Below are positions 7,229 through 16,354 of a stretch of DNA of 64,000 nucleotides, piece by piece. Within the stretch, counting starts at the first letter, position 1, and each line of letters begins with the position of its first letter. Below the pieces are notes generated by a model. It was not told the DNA's origin. It made no database searches and saw only the letters and a list, made by a program, of their open reading frames with translations. The stretch is from Nostoc parmelioides FACHB-3921 (GTDB lineage Bacteria; Cyanobacteriota; Cyanobacteriia; Cyanobacteriales; Nostocaceae): assembly GCF_014696625.1 (NCBI RefSeq), contig NZ_JACJQL010000006.1, positions 107,335 through 171,334 of the forward strand, in the 5' to 3' direction. Made by a program: the position numbers and the translations under genes.

Positions 7229-8029
7229 ATGAACGAAAAGTTACCCATCTCAATTGCTCAAATAACAGACATACATCTGTTGGCTTCAGAAAGCCAAAGG
7301 CTACAAGGAATATCTACAACAGAGTCTTTTTTAGCTGTGATGAAGCGGCTAGAGGAACTACGACCGGAGTTAGACTTGCTGCTGATGACGGGGGATTTAT
7401 CTGACGATGGAACACCAGAATCTTATGAAAACCTACAACACTATTTAAATTCACTGCAAATAGCTACTTATTGGCTCCCAGGAAATCATGACTGTGCGAT
7501 CGCAATGGATAAAATATTAAATCTAGGCATGGTTTCCCGACGTAAGTCTTTTCAACGTGGAAATTGGAATTTTATATTGCTTAACTCTAGTGTTACTGAT
7601 TGTGTGTATGGTTATCTCTCAGCTACTACCCTAGATTGGCTGGATTCTGAGTTAAAAATGCTACCTAATAACCCCACCTTAATAGCATTACATCATCCTC
7701 CTGTATCAGTCAATTCTGCGTGGATAGATCGTAGCTGTCTCCAGAATTCACAGGAGTTGTTTGCTGTGATTGATCGTTACCCGCAGGTCAAGCTAGTCTT
7801 ATTTGGTCATATTCACCAGGAATTTCGACATCAGCGCCACAATGTTCACTACTTGGGATCTCCCTCAACTTGCTATCAGTTCCAGTCGCAAAGCTCTACT
7901 TTTGCGATTAACCAAGAACTACCAGGTTTTCGTTTGTTGAAACTATACGCCGATGGCGCATGGACGACTAAAATTGAGCGAGTGCCTTATTCCCTACCCA
8001 TAGAGCCGGCGGTAACAGTATCTTACTAA
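7229..8029 (+). CDS. CpdA-type cyclic nucleotide phosphodiesterase / metallophosphoesterase
   Basis: About 266 residues from ATG 7229. All calcineurin-like metallophosphoesterase motifs are present in order: DIHLLA (D-x-H), TGDLSDDG, PGNHDC, HHPP and FGHIHQE. This is the binuclear-metal family that includes CpdA, which hydrolyses 3',5'-cAMP; cAMP is a known signal in Anabaena. An ATG at 7157 would add 24 residues that do not fit the family, so the later start is chosen. It is a single gene on the plus strand, convergent with cpcT. Substrate assignment is by family only. Confidence 0.85.
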   Translation: MNEKLPISIAQITDIHLLASESQRLQGISTTESFLAVMKRLEELRPELDLLLMTGDLSDDGTPESYENLQHYLNSLQIATYWLPGNHDCAIAMDKILNLGMVSRRKSFQRGNWNFILLNSSVTDCVYGYLSATTLDWLDSELKMLPNNPTLIALHHPPVSVNSAWIDRSCLQNSQELFAVIDRYPQVKLVLFGHIHQEFRHQRHNVHYLGSPSTCYQFQSQSSTFAINQELPGFRLLKLYADGAWTTKIERVPYSLPIEPAVTVSY

Positions 8030-8136
8030 GTACCTGGCAGGAATTTTATAGATAAAGAAAGCGTAGAAGGACGCAGAATATTACTAAGTAATACTCAAAA
8101 CTTAGAAAGCTGCTCAACGTCCCACTACAGCTAATA

Positions 8137-8736
8137 TCACTCGGCACTTATTTTGACCTCATCGGCAAAATTATGCAAACGTACAAAATAGAACGGCCCA
8201 GCAACAGAACCCCAGATGTGTGCATCGGTTTCTAAATCTCGCCCTCTATCAAGACTGATAAATTTCTCTTCGTTAATTTCAAATTCGCTATCTAAGTAGG
8301 TCTTTTGACCTTTACGAACAACAATACAACCTTTTCCTGGTTCTACCGTACCTTTAAAGCTGTTACCAGTCCACTCAACAATCATGTTACAGCCTGGTAA
8401 TTTTTCCAAAGATTCGCTAGTTAAAGTTTTCAAACGATTAAGGTCACGGGAAGCACCGTAAAAATTTTCTTCTTGCTTAACTATATAATTTTCAATATGG
8501 ATGCGATCGCCTACGGTCATTAGCTTGAGTACCCGCAAACGATAGGGATCGTTGAGCATATAATCATAAGCTTGTTCAACGAAAAAACCTACTCCAGACA
8601 ATACTTCCCACGGTAGAGGACGCATACACACACGAATATGGGCGTAAAAAGGTGGGTTTTCAAAGGCTTGGGCTTGATTACTAAAATCGGCTGCCATCCA
8701 CCGTGCTAAGGTGGCTATGTCTGTAGAATGAGTCAT
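8137..8736 (-). CDS. cpcT: Phycobiliprotein lyase CpcT
   Basis: A 199-residue protein of the CpcT/CpeT family: MTHSTDIATLARWMAADFSN at the start, then the conserved NPPFYAHIRVCMRPLPW and a DPYRLRVLKL segment. The family forms a calycin-like beta barrel that carries phycocyanobilin. In Anabaena CpcT attaches it to the Cys-153/155 site of phycocyanin and phycoerythrocyanin beta chains for phycobilisome assembly in the cytoplasm. Length matches the family (about 200). It stands alone, convergent with the phosphoesterase gene. Confidence 0.92.
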   Translation of the reverse strand: MTHSTDIATLARWMAADFSNQAQAFENPPFYAHIRVCMRPLPWEVLSGVGFFVEQAYDYMLNDPYRLRVLKLMTVGDRIHIENYIVKQEENFYGASRDLNRLKTLTSESLEKLPGCNMIVEWTGNSFKGTVEPGKGCIVVRKGQKTYLDSEFEINEEKFISLDRGRDLETDAHIWGSVAGPFYFVRLHNFADEVKISAE

Positions 8737-9071
8737 TACATCAGATTTATTAAAAAATATCTGAGAGTATTTTAAAGCTTAATGGGGATTGGAGACTGGG
8801 GATTAGGAATTGGGGATATTTATTTCAGGTTGATGCGTCTAATGGATTTGCAGTTAAAGTTATTAGGCAGCAACTCATAAGGTGATACGCACTTAGATCA
8901 AATATTCTTGCGTCAGGGCTGTCCATAGTCAAGAGTCCAGAGTTAAAGGTTAGCTTGGACTGTGGACTTTGGACTTTTGACAACCTGAGTGCGAAATATA
9001 CCATTTAAATGCGTAACAGCTTACCCATTATCGGTTACTCACCTTCATACCCACAAAATCGTCAAATCCTT
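8737..9071. other. Intergenic gap with degenerate short repeats
   Basis: It contains imperfect repeats of the GGGGATTGG/GGACTTTGGACTTTTGAC type (about 8780-8815 and 8930-8980) of the kind scattered through Nostoc-type genomes. No gene is visible between the divergent cpcT and TPR-protein genes. Confidence 0.5.
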
Positions 9072-10298
9072 ATGCTAAGGCGCTTAAGTCTCCTCATTAC
9101 GACTGTGATTATTTGGCAACTTACCAATTCTGTAACTCTAGCCAGGAGTAACGATCCTCAACAAGCAGACAGGTTTCCTCCTAGCCCATTGGAAATTACT
9201 ACACCTGATCCGCTTGTACCGACTTTACGCGATAAACAACAGTTAACTGTTGCAGAAAGACAAAAGCTGGAGGCTGCGTTAGATGATTTGAACCAACAAG
9301 CAACAGCAAAGCTACAAGCTGGGGATAGTTTAGGGGCGTTTGAAATTTGGAACCGTGAACTACGCTTGCGCCGTTATTTAGGGGCTGTTGCTGAAGTCAA
9401 GGCGCTGTCACGAGTTGGTGAGATTGCGTGGAATCAAAACGATCGCCAAGAGCTACTGTACATCACTCAACGATTACAAGCAATTCAAAAACAGGCACAA
9501 CCGCGAAACAAAAATGTGCAGCACAGTGTTGACTTACCACTACTACAAGCTTTAGGCGAAGCTTATCAGAAAACGCGATCGCTAAAAAGTGCCATTACAG
9601 TTTACAACGAAGTTTTAGCCACAGTTCGAGAAAAACAAGATTTAGTTGCCCAAGTAAATACTCTCACAACCATAGGGGAAATAAATCTCAATTGGTTTGA
9701 TTATCCCCAAGCAGCTACCGCCTACGAGGAATTGCTCAGATTAGCTACCTCTGGGGGAGAAAATCAAAATCAGGAGTTCACATACTTGCAAAAGCTGGCT
9801 TATATTTATCAACAATCTAAGCAAGCACAAAAATCTATTGATGTTTTAAACAAAATAAAAGCTATTTATGTTCAGAATAATAATTTTACTCAGTTGCCAA
9901 CCCTACAGCTAGCGATCGCCGCTAATTATGAAATGTTAGCGCGAAAAAATCCTGCTTTAATAGAAGCAGCTTTTAAAAACTATCAAGAAGCTTACATAAC
10001 TGCATGGCAATTGCAACAATATCCTAGTGCGGCGGAAGCTGTACAGAAGTTAATCTCTCTGTACCGTTCTCAAGGACAACTAGATGAAGCTTTGCAAGCC
10101 AGCGAAATTCTTTTAGAAATACAAACACGAGCCGTCAACTTTTATGGTCTGATGGAAGCTTACGACCAAATAGGAAAATTATATTTAGAGCGTAAAGACT
10201 CCCCAGCAGCCCTCGCAGCATTTCAAAAAGGTTTAGAACTGGCGAGACAATTAAAACATCAAGAAGCTTATTTCACACAGCAAATTAACAGTATTTAA
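9072..10298 (+). CDS. Secreted or membrane-anchored TPR protein
   Basis: About 408 residues from the ATG at 9072; an upstream ATG at 9009 would add 21. From 9072 the N-terminus is a signal peptide (LRRLSLLITTVIIWQLTN with a cut near VTLA). The rest is helical with several TPR-like repeats, for example LGEAYQKTRSLKSAITVYNE, IGEINLNWFDYPQAATAYEE and IGKLYLERKDSPAALAAFQK. TPR proteins are scaffolds for protein complexes, so the precise role is unknown. The gene is convergent with hglT and followed by short GTTGACAGTTGACAG repeats. Confidence 0.8.
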   Translation: MLRRLSLLITTVIIWQLTNSVTLARSNDPQQADRFPPSPLEITTPDPLVPTLRDKQQLTVAERQKLEAALDDLNQQATAKLQAGDSLGAFEIWNRELRLRRYLGAVAEVKALSRVGEIAWNQNDRQELLYITQRLQAIQKQAQPRNKNVQHSVDLPLLQALGEAYQKTRSLKSAITVYNEVLATVREKQDLVAQVNTLTTIGEINLNWFDYPQAATAYEELLRLATSGGENQNQEFTYLQKLAYIYQQSKQAQKSIDVLNKIKAIYVQNNNFTQLPTLQLAIAANYEMLARKNPALIEAAFKNYQEAYITAWQLQQYPSAAEAVQKLISLYRSQGQLDEALQASEILLEIQTRAVNFYGLMEAYDQIGKLYLERKDSPAALAAFQKGLELARQLKHQEAYFTQQINSI

Positions 10299-10380
10299 GT
10301 TGCACAATCCATTGTGAGGGCTGTTGACAGTTGACAGTTAACAGCCCTTATTAGTAGTTAGTTAGGTACGCGTTAGCTTA

Positions 10381-11646
10381 TTACACAGAAGTTACTTCTT
10401 GCTTGCCGGAAGATTGTACTAATTCATACAGCTTGCTTTCAAACTTTTCCATACAAGCTGACCAATCGTAACCTATGATGGAAGGGCGGGCTTGTTCACT
10501 CAAGGCAGATTTGAGTTCAGGATTTTCCAAAATGGTAATTATTTTTTGAGCAAAATCCTGCGGATTATTCGGTTCTGCTAAAAGACCATTCATACCAGGG
10601 AAAACTTGTTCTGAAGTTGATGGTGCGATCGCCGCAACGACGGGAGTACCAGAGGCTAAGGCTTCGTTGGTTGTGGTGCAGAAGTTTTCTGTTACAGAAG
10701 GATTGACAAAAACATCGGCGCGGGCGAACCAACCTAAAAGTTCTGTACCGTGAGACTCACCCCAGAAGGTAATACCGGAAGGGAATTTTTGGGCGCGTTT
10801 GCGGATTTCTTCATCTAGAGGCCCACTACCAATAATTACCAAATGCACATCAGGAATTTTGGCAGCAATCATAGGATACATATCTATGAGTTGCGTGACA
10901 TTTTTCTCGGCGGTAATGCGTCCTACAAACAATAGAGTCGGTCTACCATCGTTGGGAATGGGGTTGTGAGTGATGTTGCGGGGATGAAATTTCTCGCAAT
11001 CAATTCCTTGATAAGGCACGTATTCACTACGCTGACATTTTAAGTTGTGGTATTTCTTGAGTTGTTCTCGTGAAGGAAACACATTCAAGTCATAATTGTC
11101 ACTAAACTGTTTTACTAAAAGTGGAATCAGAGGACGCACCAAGCTAAAGAAGATATCACCAAAGTAATATTTGATATAGGCAACAATGTCTGTGTGGAAG
11201 ACAGAAATAATGGGGGTATGGGTGCGTTTAGCATATTTCACACCTACAGGACGACCATAACCTTGCAACAAACCAGAGTATAAACCCCGCATTTGCGCTG
11301 CTTCTTCCACTACGATAATATCTGGTTGGAAGTCTGAAAGTAACTTACTATCACTCCAATGGCGATAGCTTAAAGGTTGGGGAAGAGACTTATAAAATAT
11401 TAGTGGCTGTGTAGGAAATGCAAAGGAAGAAAAATTAGGGAAAGGTTTTAGTTCTTCTAGTCCCACCATTGGGCGGCTTCCAACTTTTTTGGGGAACTTG
11501 TCGTTGATTTGGGGGTGAACAAGTAATACTTCATGCCCTTGTTTTAACAACCAATGAACCCTCTGGTGTACCGCAACTGAGACTCCAGTTAAGAAGGGTG
11601 CATACAAACCGCTAAACAGCGCAATGCGAAGCTTTGATTTTTGCAT
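10381..11646 (-). CDS. hglT: Heterocyst glycolipid glucosyltransferase
   Basis: A 421-residue GT4/GT-B glycosyltransferase. The N-terminal Rossmann domain starts RIALFSGLYAPFLTGVSVAV. The C-terminal UDP-sugar domain has FVGRITAEKNV and the E-x7-E region SVTENFCTTTNEALASGTPV. In Anabaena PCC 7120 the gene at this locus (hglT) transfers glucose to the hydroxylated fatty alcohols made by the Hgl assembly line. Location next to the other envelope genes supports the assignment. The protein is a soluble or membrane-associated cytoplasmic enzyme. Confidence 0.88.
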   Translation of the reverse strand: MQKSKLRIALFSGLYAPFLTGVSVAVHQRVHWLLKQGHEVLLVHPQINDKFPKKVGSRPMVGLEELKPFPNFSSFAFPTQPLIFYKSLPQPLSYRHWSDSKLLSDFQPDIIVVEEAAQMRGLYSGLLQGYGRPVGVKYAKRTHTPIISVFHTDIVAYIKYYFGDIFFSLVRPLIPLLVKQFSDNYDLNVFPSREQLKKYHNLKCQRSEYVPYQGIDCEKFHPRNITHNPIPNDGRPTLLFVGRITAEKNVTQLIDMYPMIAAKIPDVHLVIIGSGPLDEEIRKRAQKFPSGITFWGESHGTELLGWFARADVFVNPSVTENFCTTTNEALASGTPVVAAIAPSTSEQVFPGMNGLLAEPNNPQDFAQKIITILENPELKSALSEQARPSIIGYDWSACMEKFESKLYELVQSSGKQEVTSV

Positions 11647-11732
11647 ACTTTTAGTAAATTTTTGTATTTCTTAGGGAAATTTGGTATTTGCAAGCACCCT
11701 ATTGTTTATTAGTCATTAATCAACAGTTACAG

Positions 11733-11830
11733 CTGTAGCCAGATAAATTAGGACATCAAGCTAAGGTCAAACCCTAACAATAAAAGGCTTTCAAGTCTGT
11801 TAACCGTCAACAGTCAACAGCTATATCTTC
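11733..11830 (+). repeat. Dispersed repeat, copy 1 (second copy at 52872-52974)
   Basis: About 95 bases between the GT2 gene end and the hglT start. They closely match the reverse complement of the region just upstream of ssrA, sharing GTAGCCAGATA, TTAGGACATCAAGC, TTTCAAGTCTGT and GTCAACAGTCAACA. It ends in GTCAACAG-type tandem repeats. Confidence 0.7.
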
Positions 11831-11885
11831 CCCTTACACCCATACCTGAATTTCCCTCATCAACAAATTTGGCGGGACTTATGGG

Positions 11886-13115
11886 TTAATTCAATGGTTG
11901 ATAAGGACGATAATCAGCTAGGCGAATATTCACAGGCCCGTTAACTTCATAGGTGACACCGCACCAATTAACTGTTTGCATCCGTAGAGAGGCTATCATC
12001 GCCCAGCCATAAACCCAGTGTGTAAGGGGTATTCCCATGACTATTCTCAAGATGAGAGAGGCTGACAATTGACTCACAGGTTTACCTTGTGAACGGATGA
12101 TTGGTTGTAAACCCAACTCTAAAAACAGGATGAGCATAGTTAATGCCAATATATAAATGACATACCAGCTCAAAGCAAAAATGGCTGTATCTCCTTGTCC
12201 GCTAAAAAATGAGATAAACCACACAAACAATAGAAGTTGAGATAGCCCTATTGTTAAAACCGCTTCACCTACTAACACCCACCACCAAGGATGATAAAGT
12301 CGGAACGAAAGTAGTTGGCGCTGGAACGAGTATTTTAAATTTGGTAAATCACACTCTTGTGGATTGACCATAATCAGAGAAGGTACAAACTTTACTTGAA
12401 GATTATATTTAGCCATGACGCTAGATAGCATCGTATCTTCGTTTAGGGTATGTTCCCACCTCTCTAACAATCCTGTTCGATGCAGCACTTCCGTTTTGAT
12501 TGCTAAACTTCCACCCCAAGGAATGCCGTATAGGCACATCTGGACGATCGCCGAAATATTGCCAATGTACCTAACCACAGTCCCCCAATAGGTTCCTGTA
12601 GGTACATACCAATGATTACCTGTAGTTACTCCTACCGTCGGATTTGTCAGAGGACTAACTAATTCTCGTAACCAATTGGCATGAACGATAGTCTCAGCAT
12701 CTACTAAAGCCACTACCTGATAAGAATCATCTAATTCTGAAACAGCTTGCACTAAGGAACTGCATTTGAGACTACAAGTTTGGCTGATAGTCCGCAAATA
12801 ATTAATTTGAAAATTATTTGCACCTATTTCTTTGATAGTCTCGTTGACAACTTGCCAAGCTGGGTCTTGTTCACTATCGACGATCAGCTTTAAATCATAG
12901 CGTGGATAGTTTTGCTGGAGGAGCGATCGCAAACAATCAGGTAATAACGGATATTCTCCCCGCAAATATAACAATACTGCCGTTTTTGGCAACTTCTCAT
13001 CAGGTAAGCTATGGGATCGTAAGTTCAAAGACCACAAAAATCTTAGTACCAAGCCCACCTGAACAACTAACCAAATCACCAATAACTTTGATATTGATAT
13101 CGCCAATTCATCCAT
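11886..13115 (-). CDS. Membrane glycosyltransferase, GT2/GT21-like (copy A)
   Basis: A 409-residue protein. A membrane helix at residues 5-30 is followed by a GT-A domain with LYLRGEYPLLPDCLRSLLQQ, the nucleotide-sugar site VALVDAETIVH (DxD-like), NEDTML and the acceptor-side FQRQLLSFRLY. Three or so C-terminal membrane helices follow from about 270. The layout resembles ceramide-glucosyltransferase-like (GT21) enzymes that glycosylate membrane lipids. It is about half identical, by eye, to the neighbour at 13202-14464 and clearly a tandem duplicate. Position beside hglT suggests an envelope glycolipid or polysaccharide role; the substrate is unknown. Confidence 0.82.
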   Translation of the reverse strand: MDELAISISKLLVIWLVVQVGLVLRFLWSLNLRSHSLPDEKLPKTAVLLYLRGEYPLLPDCLRSLLQQNYPRYDLKLIVDSEQDPAWQVVNETIKEIGANNFQINYLRTISQTCSLKCSSLVQAVSELDDSYQVVALVDAETIVHANWLRELVSPLTNPTVGVTTGNHWYVPTGTYWGTVVRYIGNISAIVQMCLYGIPWGGSLAIKTEVLHRTGLLERWEHTLNEDTMLSSVMAKYNLQVKFVPSLIMVNPQECDLPNLKYSFQRQLLSFRLYHPWWWVLVGEAVLTIGLSQLLLFVWFISFFSGQGDTAIFALSWYVIYILALTMLILFLELGLQPIIRSQGKPVSQLSASLILRIVMGIPLTHWVYGWAMIASLRMQTVNWCGVTYEVNGPVNIRLADYRPYQPLN

Positions 13116-13201
13116 TTATTGATTACCTCTACGCGATTTCTTAATTGGCGTGATTGAGAAGGCATTGCAATGCAACGCCTCTACATGGCATTTTGGTAAT
13201 C

Positions 13202-14464
13202 TCACAGAGACATTTTGCTATCAATAGGTTGATCCAAAAAATCATAGGCATGATACTCAACTAAGCGGATATCGTCATGGCTATGAATCCGATAAATAAT
13301 GCCCCGCCATTTAACAGTTGATATCCACACAGAAGATAGCATTGCTAACCCATACACCCATTGTGTTAGGGGAATTGCCAGTAACATTTTGCCCATTCTG
13401 GCAACTGATAACTGTGTCCCTGGTTGACCTTGAGCGCAAATTACTGGTTGTAGTCCTATCTCCATCACCAGCATAAGTAAGAGCAATCCCAGGGTATAAA
13501 TGCTGTAAGAATTTAACAATAAACCTGCTACGTCCCATTGAGCATCACCCAAAGACAACAGAAACACAATAATGCTTAAAGTGGGGAACAAAATGCTAGA
13601 AACAGCTTCACTAACTATAGCTAGCCACTGGGGATGATAAAGCCGAGAATAAAGCAGAAAGCGCTGGAGATATTCGATAATTCCTAATAAATCGCACTCT
13701 TCACGATTGACCATAATCAAAGAAGGCACAAATTTAACCCGCAAACCATGCTTTTTCAGCACATTGGGCATCATTAAATCCTCGCCAAAGGATTGCGCCC
13801 ACTTTTCCAGCAGTCCTGTTTGACGCAACACCTCTGTTTTCACAGCTAGAGTCCCACCCCAAGGAATACCAAATAGGTACATCTGCACAACAGTAGCTAT
13901 ATTACCGGTGTAACGTACCAAAGAACCCCAATAGCGGTTAGTAGGAACATACCAGCGATTACCAGTTGTCGCCCCAATTTTGGGATCACCCAGAGGGCTA
14001 ACTAATTCCCGCAACCAATGAGGATGAACGATTGTATCTGCATCGGCTAAAGCAACTACTTGATAAGAATCATCCAAATCGGAAATAGCTTGAATTAGGG
14101 AACTGCACTTAAGACTACAGTTGTGGCGGATAACTCGCAAATGGTTGATTTGAGCGTTAGTTGCGGCTAATTTATCGATGCTATCACTAGCAATCTTCCA
14201 AGCAGGGTCATCCTGACTATCAACAACTACCTTTAAATCGTAATTTGGGTAATTTTGCTGTAACAGTGCTTCTAAGCAGTTGGGTAAAAAAGGGTCGGCT
14301 CCCCGTAAACAAATAATTACCGCCGCTTTTGGTAACTGCTCGTCAGGTATGTTTTTAGACCGCCATGTCCGCACATACAGCAAAAATACCAATGAAAGAC
14401 ACATCTGAATAACTAACCACCCCAGCAAAGACTTAGACAAGAAAATTGCCAACTCTTTCATCAC
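13202..14464 (-). CDS. Membrane glycosyltransferase, GT2/GT21-like (copy B)
   Basis: A 420-residue paralogue of the preceding gene with the same layout: an N-terminal membrane helix, CLRGADPFLPNCLEALLQQN, the motif VALADADTIVHPHWLRELVS, GEDLMMPNVL, YLQRFLLYSRLYHP and C-terminal membrane helices. It lies 86 bases upstream of copy A in the same direction, so the two are probably cotranscribed. From memory, transposon insertions in this part of the Anabaena hgl region give mutants unable to fix nitrogen in air, consistent with an envelope role. Substrate not known. Confidence 0.82.
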   Translation of the reverse strand: MMKELAIFLSKSLLGWLVIQMCLSLVFLLYVRTWRSKNIPDEQLPKAAVIICLRGADPFLPNCLEALLQQNYPNYDLKVVVDSQDDPAWKIASDSIDKLAATNAQINHLRVIRHNCSLKCSSLIQAISDLDDSYQVVALADADTIVHPHWLRELVSPLGDPKIGATTGNRWYVPTNRYWGSLVRYTGNIATVVQMYLFGIPWGGTLAVKTEVLRQTGLLEKWAQSFGEDLMMPNVLKKHGLRVKFVPSLIMVNREECDLLGIIEYLQRFLLYSRLYHPQWLAIVSEAVSSILFPTLSIIVFLLSLGDAQWDVAGLLLNSYSIYTLGLLLLMLVMEIGLQPVICAQGQPGTQLSVARMGKMLLAIPLTQWVYGLAMLSSVWISTVKWRGIIYRIHSHDDIRLVEYHAYDFLDQPIDSKMSL

Positions 14465-14521
14465 ATCTTTGTCTCCGGCAAATTTTGTCTTGCTTGTGTA
14501 ATGGTCAAGATATGGGAGATT

Positions 14522-14672
14522 GAGAAGTGTTCAGCTCATCCCACCCCTAAAAGGGGATGGGATTTCACGTTGACGGTTGACAGTTAACAGTCAGCAGTTA
14601 ACGGTGGCGGGGCGGCTATCCCTCCTACTCCTTGAAAGGAGCAGGTTTCCCGCCGCCTTCGATGAGTAAACA
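14522..14672. repeat. Cluster of hairpins and short tandem repeats
   Basis: It holds a CATCCC...GGGATGGG hairpin around CCCCTAAAAGGGG (about 14537-14562), a GTTGACGGTTGACAGTTAACAG run and a larger GGCGGG...CCCGCC fold (about 14607-14658). It is noncoding and resembles mobile or extragenic palindromic repeats of Nostoc-type genomes. Confidence 0.55.
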
Positions 14673-14701
14673 TCTATTCCCCAATCCCCAATCTCTACTC
14701 C

Positions 14702-15160
14702 TTATGGATCAAGTGAGTATTTAACGGAAATATTCACGCTGGTGCTTTTTGTGACTGTAAAACTTGACTTACTAAATGCTGGTGTTCCTGTTTGGATAGA
14801 AACGATGGGATTATTAGAAATTCCAAAACCTTCTTTGGGAATACCAAAAAAGTCTGTATCTAATTTGCGATTGCCATTTTCATCATGGACGATCGCCACC
14901 GCATATTTACCTGGTTTCAAGCCGGAGAAACTTTTAGTTACACTCTTACCTGTAACTCTTGTACAGCCACTTTGGATTTCGCTAGTATCACTCATGGGAA
15001 ATCCTTTCTCGCTGGCGTACACCCGGAAGCATATTGCGCCTTTTTGTTGGCGTATCCCATTGACTACAACAGTTAATTTAGTTGTAGGTTGTGCATTTAC
15101 GGCTTGAACACAACCTAAAGCTAATAAGCTAGCTAACAACAGATGAGAGATTTTGTGCAT
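14702..15160 (-). CDS. Secreted DUF2141 protein
   Basis: A 152-residue protein with a typical signal peptide (HKISHLLLASLLALGCVQAV, cut after NAQ). The mature part has the DUF2141 pattern: KLTVVVNGIRQQKGAICFRV, FSGLKPGKYAVAIVHDENGN and DTDFFGIPKEGFGISNNP. The fold is a small beta sandwich of unknown function exported to the periplasm or outer envelope. It lies between the glycosyltransferase genes of the envelope cluster, on the same strand. Whether it takes part in glycolipid layer formation is unknown. Confidence 0.82.
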   Translation of the reverse strand: MHKISHLLLASLLALGCVQAVNAQPTTKLTVVVNGIRQQKGAICFRVYASEKGFPMSDTSEIQSGCTRVTGKSVTKSFSGLKPGKYAVAIVHDENGNRKLDTDFFGIPKEGFGISNNPIVSIQTGTPAFSKSSFTVTKSTSVNISVKYSLDP

Positions 15161-15250
15161 AATTATTACCCCGCATAATGGTATATCTGAGCTTGTTTGA
15201 TTTATTTGTCTGTTGGAAAAACTGAATGTTTTTCCAACCGAAGCAAACGT

Positions 15251-16234
15251 TTAGGAAAAAAATCTTGTTTGCAGATGTGAGAAATTAAACAAACTTCTCC
15301 ATAATGTTTTCCCTGCAACCCATAAATCCTTGATTAACAGCCATTCTGTACCTTTCAACTGTTGATTTAAGCTGATAAAACAAAGGATGCGATCGCGTAC
15401 ACTCATTTTGAACATCAATATAGAGAAAATATACTCTTTCAGTAATCTCCAATGTGGCAATAATAGCTTTCCCTTTTTATCTGTATCAAACCAGACTGCA
15501 TAAGAATAAAAATCAGGTAACATATTCAATGAATAATCCGGATCATTACTGGTAAAGGCAAGATAGTTAGGGAAAAACATACTCATTGATTGTTCTGGAT
15601 GAATTCTTGCAGAAAATAGACATTCAGGAATTTCATAAAATTGACCAAGTACACCAAGTCTGAGTAATAAAATTCCATCTGCATTACCATAACCGCCCAT
15701 AGGTGGAACAGCTTTGAGCATCCGGGAGCGAATTACTCCATAGCATGGATAACATAAATGTTTTGTCAGCAAGGAGTAAAAACGCTTATACAAATAAGGT
15801 GAATTTACGTCCAGTTTAACGTTGTAATTTTGGACAAATTTCCCTTGTTGATCAATGAAGTGAACTTCAGAGTAGCACAAAACTAAGTTTGGGTCTTTTT
15901 CAAGGATAGCAATACATTTTTCTACAAAATCTGGAGCGTGCAAATCATCATAAGCTATCCATTTAAAATACTCAGCAGTAGACAGTTCAAACACACGATT
16001 AAAGTTACGAGCGCAGCCGATATTATTTTGATTGCGATAGTAACGAATACGTGAGTCTTTAGCAGCATACTTTCGACAAATATCTTCTGTTTTATCTGTC
16101 GAAGCATTATCAGAAATGATTAACTCAAAATCTGTAAAAGTTTGAGCCAGGATAGAGTCTAGAGCTTGTTCTAGAAATTTTTCGCCATTATATACAGGTA
16201 GCCCAATGCTCAATTTTGGTTGATGGTTAGTCAT
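15251..16234 (-). CDS. Glycosyltransferase family 2
   Basis: About 327 residues. The GT2 core starts KLSIGLPVYNGEKFLEQALD with the nucleotide-binding DFELIISDNASTDKTEDICR and the metal-binding YFKWIAYDDLHAP. The C-terminal third is less conserved and contains aromatic-rich segments. A TTG three codons upstream (16243) is possible, but the ATG at 16234 is chosen. Such enzymes usually act in polysaccharide or glycolipid assembly. Its position inside the heterocyst envelope gene block suggests an envelope role; sugar and acceptor are unknown. Confidence 0.85.
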   Translation of the reverse strand: MTNHQPKLSIGLPVYNGEKFLEQALDSILAQTFTDFELIISDNASTDKTEDICRKYAAKDSRIRYYRNQNNIGCARNFNRVFELSTAEYFKWIAYDDLHAPDFVEKCIAILEKDPNLVLCYSEVHFIDQQGKFVQNYNVKLDVNSPYLYKRFYSLLTKHLCYPCYGVIRSRMLKAVPPMGGYGNADGILLLRLGVLGQFYEIPECLFSARIHPEQSMSMFFPNYLAFTSNDPDYSLNMLPDFYSYAVWFDTDKKGKLLLPHWRLLKEYIFSILMFKMSVRDRILCFISLNQQLKGTEWLLIKDLWVAGKTLWRSLFNFSHLQTRFFS

Positions 16235-16354
16235 GACAAACAATCTTTATTAAAAGGAAAGGTAACAGACTATCAGTATGGTTCAGTTAATCAAGGTTAT
16301 TAAAGCTGGTATTGGCACACGCTCATCCAGCTTATCTGAACCGCATTTTATTGA

